Below are positions 25,748 to 34,532 of a DNA stretch of 64,000 nt, piece by piece. A model generated the notes under the pieces. That model was not told the origin of the DNA. It worked only from the letters and a program-made list of their open reading frames with translations, and did no database searches. This stretch comes from CAYSEW01 sp964430245 (GTDB taxonomy: Bacteria > Bacteroidota > Bacteroidia > Flavobacteriales_D > Parvicellaceae): the NCBI GenBank assembly GCA_964430245.1, contig CAYSEW010000002.1:1-64000 (forward strand), in the 5' to 3' direction. Positions within the stretch are counted from its first letter, which is position 1, and every line of letters begins with the position of its first letter. The position numbers and the translations under genes are program-made.

Positions 25748-28126
25748 TTAATTTTTAATCAACTTCAAAGTCTTAACTTCATTAAGACCTTGGAAATTTA
25801 CCATGTATATTCCTGTTGGAAAATCTGAAATATCAAGATTTAACTTACCCTTATTTGCATTATAGATTTTTTTTGAATACACAATCTCCCCTATTGAGTT
25901 TTGAAGCTGAATGAATAGATTCTGTTTATTGCACAAGTTATAACAGACATCAATAATATCTGAAGAAGGGTTAGGGATTATTTTAAATTCAGGTTGTTTA
26001 GGTGGAATGTCGGAATCAGAAGTAACATTTAAACAACCATTTTCAATAATAGTAGTAGTAGTATGATGATTGATATTAACTATATCAATAATACTATCTA
26101 TACAAATATCATTTCCATCAAGATCAAAATAATTGATTCTACATAAATGTTGATAGTTATTCATCCTATTTATCGATGAATCCTCGTAAGAGATACCTAT
26201 TACTTTTGAACCACCAATTGAAAAATCTGGTTGAATTGGATAATCATTAACATCAATCATATTATCTACATTTAGGATTGACAAGCCACTAACTTTAAAT
26301 TCATAGGCAGTTATGTCTTCATTGCTAGATTTAATTCCTACGTCTACATATTGATCAGCATAATTGACTCCTAAAAGTGTTAAATAAACAGTATCATAAA
26401 TATCCTTAACACCAAATGGGAATAAACAATGGTCATGAAAAGCGCCACCAGAATGATCGTGAGACAAACCATACAGCACACAGCTATTGATTAATGAAGC
26501 ATCATAAACCGTAATTGCACCATCATTATTTAGGTCATTACAAGAATTAGGCACTATACTATTCCCTAAAATCTCAGATATATACTGAGCTGCATCATTT
26601 TGATCTTCAACATTATTATTATTAAGATCCCCCATAATTGCAGTACCACCACACACTCCATTACAGTCTACTAAAGTATTACCATAAGTAATACCAGCAC
26701 AATCTGTGTATGGAACACAATTAGTATCCAAAGTAAATGACACATTGCCATTAGGATCTCTGTCTAAATAAAAACAAGCTTGAGCAAAATTGTTTGAATA
26801 AGTAAGCTCATAATTCCCCAATGCATCTGGAGATCCATCCCAGTTTACCTTGGTAACCAAAGTATAAATTCCAGTATCAAGTCCAGTAACATCAATCCAC
26901 TGACAATCTAAATATGCCCCATATATATCCCCACATTGTGCAGAAATACCCATGTTTGAACAACCATATTTTTGATCACCTCCATCTATGCATTCAAGAT
27001 CCATTACGCAAAATCCATTTTTAAAACCTACAGGTAATTGATTCCCCTGATCATCATATAAATCATATCTTGCATATCCAGCATAATGATAATGTTGATG
27101 ACAATTGTCATAATCAAATTGACTAGGATATGACGAAGGAGAACCAATATAATAATCTGAATTTCCAATATTTTTGATCCAAGTTGTAAACCTCAAGACA
27201 TCTCTTTTTCCAAAACCATTTAAACAACCTTCATTTATGGTACATGGATCAGTATTGAGCAATGCATCAATCTGCATGCTATTTACTAATTCATTTTCCA
27301 ACAGCCACAGATCTGGTTGTGGACATAAGGTGTCACCATGAGCATAACATGTATCTGAAATTGTAGCCAAAGGATTATAATTACAAGAATTAGAGTCCAT
27401 ACACCCATATATAGGAGAATAATAATTAATGCTCCATTGAACCGAATCATTACAAGAATTATTTTTATCTCCTATTCTAATTAAATAGTTTTCTCCTGTA
27501 ATCATAATTCCATTCAATTCTGCTTCAATGAAACAGCTATCATTGTCATCGTTATAAAATAATGTACCTGTATTTGAAGTATCTATTTTGTACAAACATG
27601 TATCGTATACCCAAATTTTTGTATCACAGAAATTCATACCACATGTACTTATTTGGTATATACCTGTTGAATCGGGAGAGAAAGTAAACCAAGCATCAAT
27701 AGGATTAGCCAAATAAGAACCTTCATTGACAGGAATTGCCTGATTACAATAATAGCCAGGCGGACAATTAAAGGATGTTTCCTCATGGTTAGAGAACTCT
27801 CCTCCAGACCTGAGAGTATCTCCATCTACTAAAAGATGATAAGACCCTATACCATAACCACAACAAATACCATCTCCATAAGAATCGTGAATTACAAAAG
27901 AATAACAATAATTAGAATCCAAGCATACAGAAATATCATTCGTGTCACCAGCATGAATTAAGCTATCATTTTGAAACAACTCCCAGCTAGATTCTTGAGG
28001 ATAATTATCTGGGTTTAGTATTAACTGAAATTCAAACTCGTTAGAATTACAATTTTGCGTATATAAAGAAATATCGGCAATAAAAATAAACAAGAATATA
28101 TTAACATAATGGATCAAATATGCCAT
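25748..28126 (-). CDS. Secreted lysyl oxidase-domain protein with dockerin-like, cohesin-like and T9SS domains
   Basis: The 792-residue exported protein is multi-domain. A signal peptide ends near residue 23, followed by a Cys-rich beta module with DSYGDGICCGYG (81-92) and a PPC-like module with IDAWFTFSPD. Then come a GCMDSNSCNYNPLAT repeat (241-255) and a lysyl oxidase domain (~270-455). In the last, CHQHYH (342-347) reproduces the copper-binding His triad of animal LOX. Lys369 (GFKNGFCVMD) and Tyr402 (IYGAYLDCQWIDV) align with the two residues that form the lysyl-tyrosyl-quinone cofactor. A dockerin-like pair (GDLNNNNVEDQNDA, 499-512; NDLNNDGAITVYDA, 530-543), a cohesin-like beta domain (~575-705) and a T9SS sorting domain (IPNPSSDI to FPTGIYMVNF) follow. 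It likely oxidises lysine or other amines outside the cell; the substrate is unknown. Confidence 0.88.
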   Translation of the reverse strand: MAYLIHYVNIFLFIFIADISLYTQNCNSNEFEFQLILNPDNYPQESSWELFQNDSLIHAGDTNDISVCLDSNYCYSFVIHDSYGDGICCGYGIGSYHLLVDGDTLRSGGEFSNHEETSFNCPPGYYCNQAIPVNEGSYLANPIDAWFTFSPDSTGIYQISTCGMNFCDTKIWVYDTCLYKIDTSNTGTLFYNDDNDSCFIEAELNGIMITGENYLIRIGDKNNSCNDSVQWSINYYSPIYGCMDSNSCNYNPLATISDTCYAHGDTLCPQPDLWLLENELVNSMQIDALLNTDPCTINEGCLNGFGKRDVLRFTTWIKNIGNSDYYIGSPSSYPSQFDYDNCHQHYHYAGYARYDLYDDQGNQLPVGFKNGFCVMDLECIDGGDQKYGCSNMGISAQCGDIYGAYLDCQWIDVTGLDTGIYTLVTKVNWDGSPDALGNYELTYSNNFAQACFYLDRDPNGNVSFTLDTNCVPYTDCAGITYGNTLVDCNGVCGGTAIMGDLNNNNVEDQNDAAQYISEILGNSIVPNSCNDLNNDGAITVYDASLINSCVLYGLSHDHSGGAFHDHCLFPFGVKDIYDTVYLTLLGVNYADQYVDVGIKSSNEDITAYEFKVSGLSILNVDNMIDVNDYPIQPDFSIGGSKVIGISYEDSSINRMNNYQHLCRINYFDLDGNDICIDSIIDIVNINHHTTTTIIENGCLNVTSDSDIPPKQPEFKIIPNPSSDIIDVCYNLCNKQNLFIQLQNSIGEIVYSKKIYNANKGKLNLDISDFPTGIYMVNFQGLNEVKTLKLIKN

Positions 28127-28277
28127 AGCACCTACAAGTTAAGAAATGATATTGAAATAGAAATTCAAATACTAATTAATTAGTTTCATCCTTCTATTTA
28201 CTTAGTTCAACCTATTTCTTCCTATAAAAATTAAACTTTTCAAAAAAGGTTTAGTCAAAGTATTAAAATCAGAAATT

Positions 28278-28877
28278 ATGAAAAAAAGGAATTTATTTAG
28301 AACTAGCTTGATCATTTTGGCTTGTATCTGTATTTCAAATTTTACTAATGCACAGAAAGTAAAATTAAAAAAGAAAAAAGTTCATCACAATACAAATGTT
28401 AAACACAAAAAGTATCACGCACATCATCACAAGCATTTAAATAGACCCTATAGATATAGTAATCTACCTAGATGCGGCACCATCATTAACGTAAGGCCAC
28501 ATAATGGAAACTTAATAGCATTCAGAGGAGTCAATTATCATTTTCATAATGGAATATGGTACAGGCCTTACAAGAAAAAATTTATTGTTTTTAGACCTGT
28601 AGTTGGAATTAGAATTAAAACACTGCCTATCAATTGTTATCATTTTACAATAAGAAATAGAAAATACCATTATTATTATGGAACTTATTATGCACTAGTT
28701 CCTAAAACAAATGAGTATGAAGTTTTTCAACCTCCATTAGGAGCCAAAGTTGACGAATTACCTGACGATTGTAAAGAAAAAAACATAAATGGAGAAACTT
28801 ATTATGAGCTAGATGAGACTTTTTACAGTTATATTGAAAGTGAAGATCTCTATCAAATAGTAGATCCTCAAAATTAA
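28278..28877 (+). CDS. His/Lys-rich secreted protein, DUF6515-like
   Basis: The 199-residue protein has a signal peptide ending NFTNAQ (26). A strongly basic, His-rich stretch follows (residues ~27-60, with runs such as HKKYHAHHHKHLN). Then come three Tyr-rich repeats of a short beta motif: VNYHFHNGIWYRP, RKYHYYYGTYYAL and ETYYELDETFYSY. Each is linked by a VxxLPxxC-type turn (IKTLPINCYHF, VDELPDDCKEK). This fits DUF6515-type Bacteroidota periplasmic proteins. The His-rich part could bind metal ions or polyanions; no function is established. It stands alone on the plus strand. Confidence 0.7.
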   Translation: MKKRNLFRTSLIILACICISNFTNAQKVKLKKKKVHHNTNVKHKKYHAHHHKHLNRPYRYSNLPRCGTIINVRPHNGNLIAFRGVNYHFHNGIWYRPYKKKFIVFRPVVGIRIKTLPINCYHFTIRNRKYHYYYGTYYALVPKTNEYEVFQPPLGAKVDELPDDCKEKNINGETYYELDETFYSYIESEDLYQIVDPQN

Positions 28878-28922
28878 AAAGAGAACATTATAAATAAATG
28901 CAGATTTCATTAATTTTAAACC

Positions 28923-29393
28923 ATGAAAATCTTAATGGTTTGTTTAGGCAACATTTGCAGGTCTCCTTTGGCTCATGGTATACTTGAAAATAAAATCAAT
29001 TCCAATAATTTATCTGCTTCTGTTGACTCTGCAGGAACTGGATCCTGGCATTCAGGAGAACTACCTGACCCAAGGAGTATAGATACAGCTTCAATACATG
29101 GGATTGATATAACAAAGCAAAGAGCACGTCAATTTAACAACAATGACTTTAATGAATTTGATTTAATCTACGTCATGGACACATCTAACTACAATGATGT
29201 CACTAAGATGACCACAGACCCAGATAATTTAATAAAAGTGAAGTTGATCCTAAACGAAATTTACCCCAAAGAAAATAGATCTGTTCCAGACCCTTATTAT
29301 GGGGGTGATGATGGGTTTGAAAAAGTGTATCAAATGTTAGATAAAGCATGCAATTCAATTATTGAAAAAATAAGATCTAATGGAAAAGGGTAA
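28923..29393 (+). CDS. Low-molecular-weight protein-tyrosine phosphatase
   Basis: Class II PTP of 156 residues, full length. The phosphate loop CLGNICRSP (7-15) contains the nucleophile Cys7 and Arg13. The general acid lies in VPDPYYGGDDGFEKVYQML. It removes phosphate from protein tyrosine; in bacteria such enzymes often act with tyrosine autokinases of polysaccharide export. None is visible nearby. The gene overlaps the methylase gene by 14 bases, so the two are translated together. Confidence 0.95.
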   Translation: MKILMVCLGNICRSPLAHGILENKINSNNLSASVDSAGTGSWHSGELPDPRSIDTASIHGIDITKQRARQFNNNDFNEFDLIYVMDTSNYNDVTKMTTDPDNLIKVKLILNEIYPKENRSVPDPYYGGDDGFEKVYQMLDKACNSIIEKIRSNGKG

Positions 29394-30093
29394 ACTATAT
29401 ATGATACCAATAACAATTGGAGAAATAAAAGAAGATTCCTTTCATGATATCCCTCCATCTTCGTTAAAAATTGTTCTTAATATAAAATATTTTATAGTAG
29501 AAAACATTAAATCTGCTCGAAGATTCCTTAGACAAATAAATAAAGAATTCGAGATAGACAACTGTGAATTTTATGTATTAAATAAACACACTAGCCCTAA
29601 TGAACTCAATGAGTTTCTTAACCCTTGCAGGAATGGAGAAAATGTGGGAGTACTAAGTGAAGCTGGTTGTCCAGGAATAGCTGATCCAGGCTCTAGTATA
29701 GCTAATATTGCACATAGAGAAAATATAATGGTAATTCCATTAATAGGACCTAGTTCTATTTTTATGGCATTAATGAGTAGCGGTCTGAATGGTCAACAAT
29801 TTACTTTTCATGGCTATTTACCAAAAAATAGAGAAGAAAGGGTTAAAAAAATCAAATCTTTAGCCATTAAATCCAAAGATAATGGCGCACAACTATTCAT
29901 GGAAACCCCTTTTAGAAACAACCATCTACTAGAAGATATTATAAACTTCTGCCCTGATAATTTATTATTATGTATTGCATCAAATATTAGCACTAAAAAT
30001 CAGTTTATAAAAACAAAAAATATAAAAAGTTGGAAAGTAAATAGTCCTAACCTAAATAAGAAACCTACAATTTTTATCTTTGGAAGGATTTAA
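29380..30093 (+). CDS. RsmI-like SAM-dependent methyltransferase
   Basis: Tetrapyrrole-methylase-fold enzyme of 237 residues. GVLSEAGCPGIADPGS (~88-103) is the Bacteroidota form of the RsmI core, and VIPLIGPSSIFMALMSSGLN supplies the next conserved block, with HGYLPKNREERVKKI after it. RsmI proper 2'-O-methylates C1402 of 16S rRNA and is ~40 residues longer. This shorter version lacks the N-terminal GDLGNLPLR-type start and probably acts on an rRNA or related substrate. It overlaps the phosphatase gene upstream by 14 bases. Confidence 0.82.
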   Translation: MEKGKLYMIPITIGEIKEDSFHDIPPSSLKIVLNIKYFIVENIKSARRFLRQINKEFEIDNCEFYVLNKHTSPNELNEFLNPCRNGENVGVLSEAGCPGIADPGSSIANIAHRENIMVIPLIGPSSIFMALMSSGLNGQQFTFHGYLPKNREERVKKIKSLAIKSKDNGAQLFMETPFRNNHLLEDIINFCPDNLLLCIASNISTKNQFIKTKNIKSWKVNSPNLNKKPTIFIFGRI

Positions 30094-30127
30094 TTATATT
30101 GTATTGTTTAAATAAACACACAAATCA

Positions 30128-30520
30128 ATGGAAATACTTGAAATAAAAGGAAACTGGAAATCCCCTAGTATCTCATTCAATCCTAATGGCAACTTACAAA
30201 TCTGGGGCAGATCTCTTCCAGAGAATGCATTGGAGATATATAACCCTATTTTTAATTGGTTGGATCAATATAAAAACAACCCTAGTAAAGAAACAGCTAT
30301 TGAAGTTAAGCTTGAGTATTTCAATACAACATCTTCAAAATTGATCTATGAAATATTTAAAAAGTTTGAAGAAATAAATTCAAATGGCAATAAAATCAAT
30401 GTTAAATGGTATTATGAGTCAGATGATCCTGACTTAGAAGAGGAAGGTAAATTATTAGCTAAGATTATTGATTTAGATATTGAGCTGATTGCTATTGACG
30501 AATTTGATTTTGTCTATTAA
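30128..30520 (+). CDS. SiaC-family regulatory phosphoprotein (DUF1987)
   Basis: The 130-residue protein matches the SiaC/DUF1987 family: FNPNGNLQIWGRSLPENA (18-35), then VKLEYFNTTSSKLIYEIF (~60-77) and WYYESDDPDLEEEGKLLA. In Pseudomonas, SiaC is phosphorylated on a Thr in the loop equivalent to NTTSSK, dephosphorylated by SiaA, and in the unmodified state activates the diguanylate cyclase SiaD. No siaA, siaB or siaD gene is adjacent here, so the partners are elsewhere or different. Family assignment is good; pathway role is inference. Confidence 0.85.
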   Translation: MEILEIKGNWKSPSISFNPNGNLQIWGRSLPENALEIYNPIFNWLDQYKNNPSKETAIEVKLEYFNTTSSKLIYEIFKKFEEINSNGNKINVKWYYESDDPDLEEEGKLLAKIIDLDIELIAIDEFDFVY

Positions 30521-30536
30521 TTAGCCATTTATTCAA

Positions 30537-31412
30537 CTACTCTAAAACCATTATCTCAAAAATTAAAGGAGAATAAGGAGGCACTTTCTCATCTACACTT
30601 CCTTTATTACCAAAACATAAGTAAGAAGGCACTAAAGCCATAACATGATCTCCATGTTTTAATTGCTGAATAATATATTTAAACCCTGGCAACATTTGCC
30701 CTTCAGAATTCATGTCAAATTCATGAGGTTCAGCTAAAAAATTTGAGTATATGCTATCCTCATTATGTAATTTAATTGCATAATGAACCTTAACACTTTC
30801 ATTTATATCAATTTGATTTTGGCTCATAGAATTTAATTTAGCAATAAACACATCTCCATATTTTAAAATAGTATCGTAATTATGATTCCATTTTTCTAAG
30901 ACTTCTTCAATGATATATTCTTCTTTCATCGCTAATTTTAATAGCTGTTCCTTTTTAAATTCAATTTGAGCAATAGAATCTTTGATATTTATTAACCTAA
31001 TTGTTAATTTAATTTCTTCATTCTTATTAATATATATTGGAGGAATTGAATTTGAGTAGTATTTGAAAAAATCTACTGAATTAATATAAAAAGTTACGCT
31101 ATCCCCTTCCATAATTGACAGAAATCCTTCATGAACACCTCCCTTTATATTAGAACCCTTTAATCTAAAAGATTCTATTCCAAATTGTCTATTATTTAAA
31201 GACGAATAGTAAATAGTGTCATTAAGAGACTTCAGTTCCATGTACATATTTAAAAAATCACCGATTTGTGGCTTTTTCCCATCTGTAATAATCTCATGGT
31301 ATTCATATTTCAATCCATTTTCAGTTGTATAAAACAATGGATTCTCAGAACTATTACATCCTACTATGAAAAAAAAGGAAACATATATTAAATAATTAAT
31401 TTTCCTGAACAT
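30537..31412 (-). CDS. FKBP-type peptidyl-prolyl isomerase lipoprotein
   Basis: Predicted exported lipoprotein with a C-terminal FKBP domain. The start at 31412 (MFRKINYLIYVSFFFIVGC) is preferred to the longer open frame from 31472, because it gives a clean signal peptide with a lipobox Cys and only a 17-base overlap with the upstream gene. The middle carries an incomplete isomerase-like repeat (IKGGVHEGFLSIMEGDSVTF). The C-terminal one is fuller: VKVHYAIKL, MLPGFKYIIQQLKHGDHVMA and VPPYSPLIFEIMVLE. It resembles the gliding-associated FKBP lipoproteins of Bacteroidota, which assist folding in the periplasm. Co-transcribed with the upstream FKBP gene. Confidence 0.82.
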   Translation of the reverse strand: MFRKINYLIYVSFFFIVGCNSSENPLFYTTENGLKYEYHEIITDGKKPQIGDFLNMYMELKSLNDTIYYSSLNNRQFGIESFRLKGSNIKGGVHEGFLSIMEGDSVTFYINSVDFFKYYSNSIPPIYINKNEEIKLTIRLINIKDSIAQIEFKKEQLLKLAMKEEYIIEEVLEKWNHNYDTILKYGDVFIAKLNSMSQNQIDINESVKVHYAIKLHNEDSIYSNFLAEPHEFDMNSEGQMLPGFKYIIQQLKHGDHVMALVPSYLCFGNKGSVDEKVPPYSPLIFEIMVLE

Positions 31413-31947
31413 CAAGCAAAGTAATATTGTATAATAATGGAGATAATGGAGGGACCTTATCCATATTACCAATTAATCCATGAGCTAAAAAGTGAGGTAG
31501 AATTACAAATGCTTTATCTCCTGAACTCATGTAAGTAATGGCTTCATGTATTCCAGATTCGATATTATCCATCTCTACGACAAACTGAATAGGGCCACTT
31601 TCTTTAGAAGTATAACACAAGGTAGTATCAGCATCTAATAATCTTACTTCATAATCTATAGTTACTAAATTACCAGGTTTAGCATATGTTCCATTTTCAT
31701 TGTGATAAACAAAATAACTAATTTCTGTATCCGTCTTAATTACAGGTAATTGATGTCTCTGACAGTATTTTTCTATATAAAACAATTCATTCTTAATCCA
31801 TAGCTGGTTCATAACAATTGAACTTTCAGATGAATTTTCTACCCTTGGATGATCAGGAACATTATAATGATCTATATCTGTATTGACTTTCTCATTTTCA
31901 CAAGAACAAAGAACTAAAAGAAGTATATAAAGTAAGTTAATTTTCAA
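31396..31947 (-). CDS. GldI-like FKBP peptidyl-prolyl isomerase lipoprotein
   Basis: A 183-residue lipoprotein (lipobox VLCSC, Cys16) with one FKBP domain in the C-terminal half: NLVTIDYEVRLLDADTTLCY, IESGIHEAITYMSSGDKAF and a final VPPLSPLLYNITLLDV. Gliding motility protein GldI of flavobacteria has the same layout. The degenerate active-site aromatic residues leave isomerase activity uncertain. It overlaps the NrnA-type gene by 4 bases and the next FKBP gene by 17, so three genes appear translationally coupled. Confidence 0.8.
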   Translation of the reverse strand: MKINLLYILLLVLCSCENEKVNTDIDHYNVPDHPRVENSSESSIVMNQLWIKNELFYIEKYCQRHQLPVIKTDTEISYFVYHNENGTYAKPGNLVTIDYEVRLLDADTTLCYTSKESGPIQFVVEMDNIESGIHEAITYMSSGDKAFVILPHFLAHGLIGNMDKVPPLSPLLYNITLLDVQEN

Positions 31948-32921
31948 GCTAAATATTCAATAATATTTTTTTTAAATTTTTCAACAACATCATTAAATGG
32001 CAAAGTACTTTTACCTCCTGCAGCATTAATATGACCTCCCCCTTCAAAATATTTAGATGCAAATTCATTAACCTTAACATCTCCTTTTGACCTAAAGGAC
32101 ATTTTAACTATACCATGGTCTTCCCTTATAAAAGCTGCAATCTGCACGCCTTTAATTGATAAACAGTAATTAACTAATCCTTCAGTAGCACCTTTAGAAA
32201 AATTAAACTTATTCAATTCTTTTATACTTAATGCTATAAATGCAACTGGTATATTTTTGACAAGCTCAATCTTATTTAATGCATATCCCATAAGATGTAA
32301 CCTAGATAGATAATTCTGGTCATATATATTTTCATGGATTTTGGTGTGATCTAAACCTACTTCAATTAAATGAGCTGCAATTAAATGCGTTTTTGATTCA
32401 ACATTTGAATATTTAAATGACCCACTATCTGTAATTATACCTGTATAAATCCCTTCTGCTATTGTAGCATCTATTAAATCACGATCATTATTGGATTCAA
32501 TAAACTCATAGATCAGCTGGGCTGTTGAGCAACTATCAACTCTAGAGATCATATGGTCTGCAAAATCTTTAGGATGCTGATGATGATCTATCATAATTTT
32601 AACTGCATCAGATTCTCTAATTTTTTCTTGTAAGTTACCAACTCTGTGAAGGTCATTAAAATCAAGACAAAATATTAGATCTGCATTATCTATTAAGTCA
32701 CTAGCAACCTTCCAAGACTTTTCTGCAATAACAATTGCATCCGACCCATACATCCAATTATAAAATTCAGGAAATTCATCTGGAAGAACAACCTTGGCTT
32801 CAATTCCAATTTTATTTAAATAATGTAATAATGCCAAAGATGAACCTATAGCATCACCATCAGGATTTTTATGGGATACTATAACAATGTTTTTTTTTTC
32901 TATAATAAGATCCTTCATCAT
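31944..32921 (-). CDS. DHH/DHHA1 phosphoesterase, NrnA-like
   Basis: Cytoplasmic Mn-dependent phosphoesterase of the NrnA type, which degrades nano-RNAs and pAp. The DHH domain motifs are VSHKNPDGDAIGSSLALLHY, LIFCLDFND and MIDHHQHP. The C-terminal DHHA1 domain ends in GGGHINAAGGKS. The start is placed at 32921 (MMKDLIIEKKN, 325 codons plus stop). The open frame extends to 32957, but those codons read through the upstream terminator. An ATG one codon later is equally possible. It begins just after that terminator and is followed by the two FKBP genes. Confidence 0.92.
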   Translation of the reverse strand: MMKDLIIEKKNIVIVSHKNPDGDAIGSSLALLHYLNKIGIEAKVVLPDEFPEFYNWMYGSDAIVIAEKSWKVASDLIDNADLIFCLDFNDLHRVGNLQEKIRESDAVKIMIDHHQHPKDFADHMISRVDSCSTAQLIYEFIESNNDRDLIDATIAEGIYTGIITDSGSFKYSNVESKTHLIAAHLIEVGLDHTKIHENIYDQNYLSRLHLMGYALNKIELVKNIPVAFIALSIKELNKFNFSKGATEGLVNYCLSIKGVQIAAFIREDHGIVKMSFRSKGDVKVNEFASKYFEGGGHINAAGGKSTLPFNDVVEKFKKNIIEYLA

Positions 32922-32934
32922 TATAAAGAAAAAA

Positions 32935-32951
32935 GCCCTGCTTGGCAGGGC
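32935..32951 (-). terminator. Rho-independent terminator with 7-bp GC stem
   Basis: GCCCTGC and GCAGGGC pair around TTG. On the minus strand the stem is followed by T6CT3. It ends the transcript of the secreted protein gene at 32969 and sets the start limit of the NrnA-like gene. Confidence 0.85.
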
Positions 32952-32968
32952 TTTCAAATAATTAAGAA

Positions 32969-33571
32969 TTATCTACCAAAACCGGTTTTAACACCTTTTT
33001 GATGCTCTATTAGTAAACCTACACAACTGTAAGTTTCTCCGCTCATATCATATTCTTCAGAAGGGACTTCTGGTATATATACCTTTACTACCAATTTTCT
33101 TGTTTTATTAGATTGGAAAACAAAATCCTGAGCATTTTCATGTTCTGAATTATCAAATCTTACGACAGGTTGTTTTTCATAAACACGCTTTTTAATTGTA
33201 TGCGGCACCTTTTGCTCACCAATTTCATAGCCATATTCATCATATTCTATTTCATTGGTATATGTAGTAGTTTCCACCCATTTCCCTTTAGTAATTAGTT
33301 CAACTATCTTAAATTGGAAATTACCATTCAATTCAGGATTTGAAGGGGAACAAAAAGAAATCTTATATTCCATTCCTTTATAAACAATAATTGATACTTC
33401 TGCAGTATCACCTTGAATAAATGCTCCAGATGAACTCTGCATATTGAACACATAACCTTCCCTATTACTATGATCACAATATTTCACTACATGATGACAG
33501 TCCTGAGCATGTATAAATAAGGGGGTTAATGGTATAAAAAATAATAAAAAGGGTTTAATTAACTTTATCAT
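32969..33571 (-). CDS. Secreted protein of unknown function
   Basis: I do not recognise this family. It has 200 residues with a signal peptide ending FIHAQ (22). The mature protein begins DCHHVVKYCDHSNREGY, followed by predominantly beta-type sequence (VSIIVYKGMEYKISFCS, FQFKIVEL) and an acidic-basic mid-section with KVPHTIKKRVYEKQP. A late LVVKVYIPEVPSEEY and a Cys near the end (SCVGLLIEHQ) close it; four or five Cys could form disulfides. It is probably a small periplasmic or surface beta domain. It is 8 bases downstream of the lipoprotein at 33580-34491, with a terminator just after, so the pair forms a short operon. Confidence 0.7.
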   Translation of the reverse strand: MIKLIKPFLLFFIPLTPLFIHAQDCHHVVKYCDHSNREGYVFNMQSSSGAFIQGDTAEVSIIVYKGMEYKISFCSPSNPELNGNFQFKIVELITKGKWVETTTYTNEIEYDEYGYEIGEQKVPHTIKKRVYEKQPVVRFDNSEHENAQDFVFQSNKTRKLVVKVYIPEVPSEEYDMSGETYSCVGLLIEHQKGVKTGFGR

Positions 33572-33579
33572 AATTGTAT

Positions 33580-34491
33580 TTAAAAATCAGATTCAACAAT
33601 TTTTGTTCTTAATTCGTTTACCGCATTTTTCAAATGGTTATACTGATCTTCAGTCATTGAAAAATCAGGTCCACCATCCATTAAATTAACATCTTTTTCA
33701 TTGGTATTTGAAAATTCATCACCTAATAACTCCTCGAGATTTAAAAAAACTTCATCTATAGGCTGAAGAGTTGCCATCATTTCAAGCACATCTATATCTG
33801 CACTTTCATACTCCTGCATGAAATCATATAAATTTTCTAAAGTATATTTTTGATCTATAATTCTTGAAACTAAAACACTGCCTTCTTCATACTTTCCAAG
33901 TTGAGTCATTATATACAAGCTTTCTACCCAACCACCTAGCACAATTAATGCCAAAGATGGGCCACGCTCATTTTCTTTTAAATATGTATAAGCATCATAA
34001 TAAGTATCATTTGATAATTTAAACAATTCATTATTATTATTTTCTTGAATACTTTTATCAATCTGATCAAAAACAGTCTGATCTAAAGCATTGTTAATAT
34101 TGAGTCGGTCACCCATGTCTTTAATAACAGTAAAATATTTTGCTGATTCAGTTGGGTTACCAAAACTAGCTGCAAATGCAAGATCTGCAGTATATATCCC
34201 AAAATTTAAGGACTGTGATTTTTTATCTGTATAATTATCTATATTATCAGGACTATTTAAAATCTGTTCATCATATGATACATTAACTTCTTTAATAATA
34301 TCAAATAATTCATTAGGTGTAGGCACCATACTTACCCTATTATCATTAGTTATTAAAGCCTGTTGTTCTTTATTAGATTCTTGATCAACATCTTGAGGTT
34401 CAGTATCACTTTTAGGACTTTCTTCTTCACATGCTACAATTAGCATCGCTAAAAGAGGAATAATAAATAATTTTAATACTATTTTTTTCAT
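33580..34491 (-). CDS. Alpha-helical lipoprotein of unknown function
   Basis: The 303-residue protein has a lipoprotein signal ending MLIVAC (Cys21), then an acidic Ser/Glu/Gln-rich linker (~22-55). The rest looks helical, with repeated amphipathic stretches such as YTADLAFAASFGNPTESAKY (~98-117) and PSLALIVLGGWVESLYIMTQ. It ends in a Glu/Asp-rich tail. No catalytic motif is visible. It is the first gene of a pair with the secreted protein downstream, and its own upstream gap holds a TAnnTTTG element. A role in the envelope is likely from the signal alone. Confidence 0.7.
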   Translation of the reverse strand: MKKIVLKLFIIPLLAMLIVACEEESPKSDTEPQDVDQESNKEQQALITNDNRVSMVPTPNELFDIIKEVNVSYDEQILNSPDNIDNYTDKKSQSLNFGIYTADLAFAASFGNPTESAKYFTVIKDMGDRLNINNALDQTVFDQIDKSIQENNNNELFKLSNDTYYDAYTYLKENERGPSLALIVLGGWVESLYIMTQLGKYEEGSVLVSRIIDQKYTLENLYDFMQEYESADIDVLEMMATLQPIDEVFLNLEELLGDEFSNTNEKDVNLMDGGPDFSMTEDQYNHLKNAVNELRTKIVESDF

Positions 34492-34516
34492 GATTTGTTT
34501 TTATTCTTGAATGCAA

Positions 34517-34524
34517 CAAAAATA
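34517..34524 (-). promoter_or_regulatory. -7 promoter element of the lipoprotein gene
   Basis: Minus strand TATTTTTG matches TAnnTTTG, 26 bases upstream of the ATG at 34491, in the 41-base gap after the winged-helix gene. No matching -33 element is seen. Confidence 0.35.
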
Positions 34525-34532
34525 TAATTTTT

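Noticed and set aside
32922..32957. Upstream extension of the NrnA-like gene to 32957
   Set aside because: The codons read through a clear terminator hairpin of the upstream gene.
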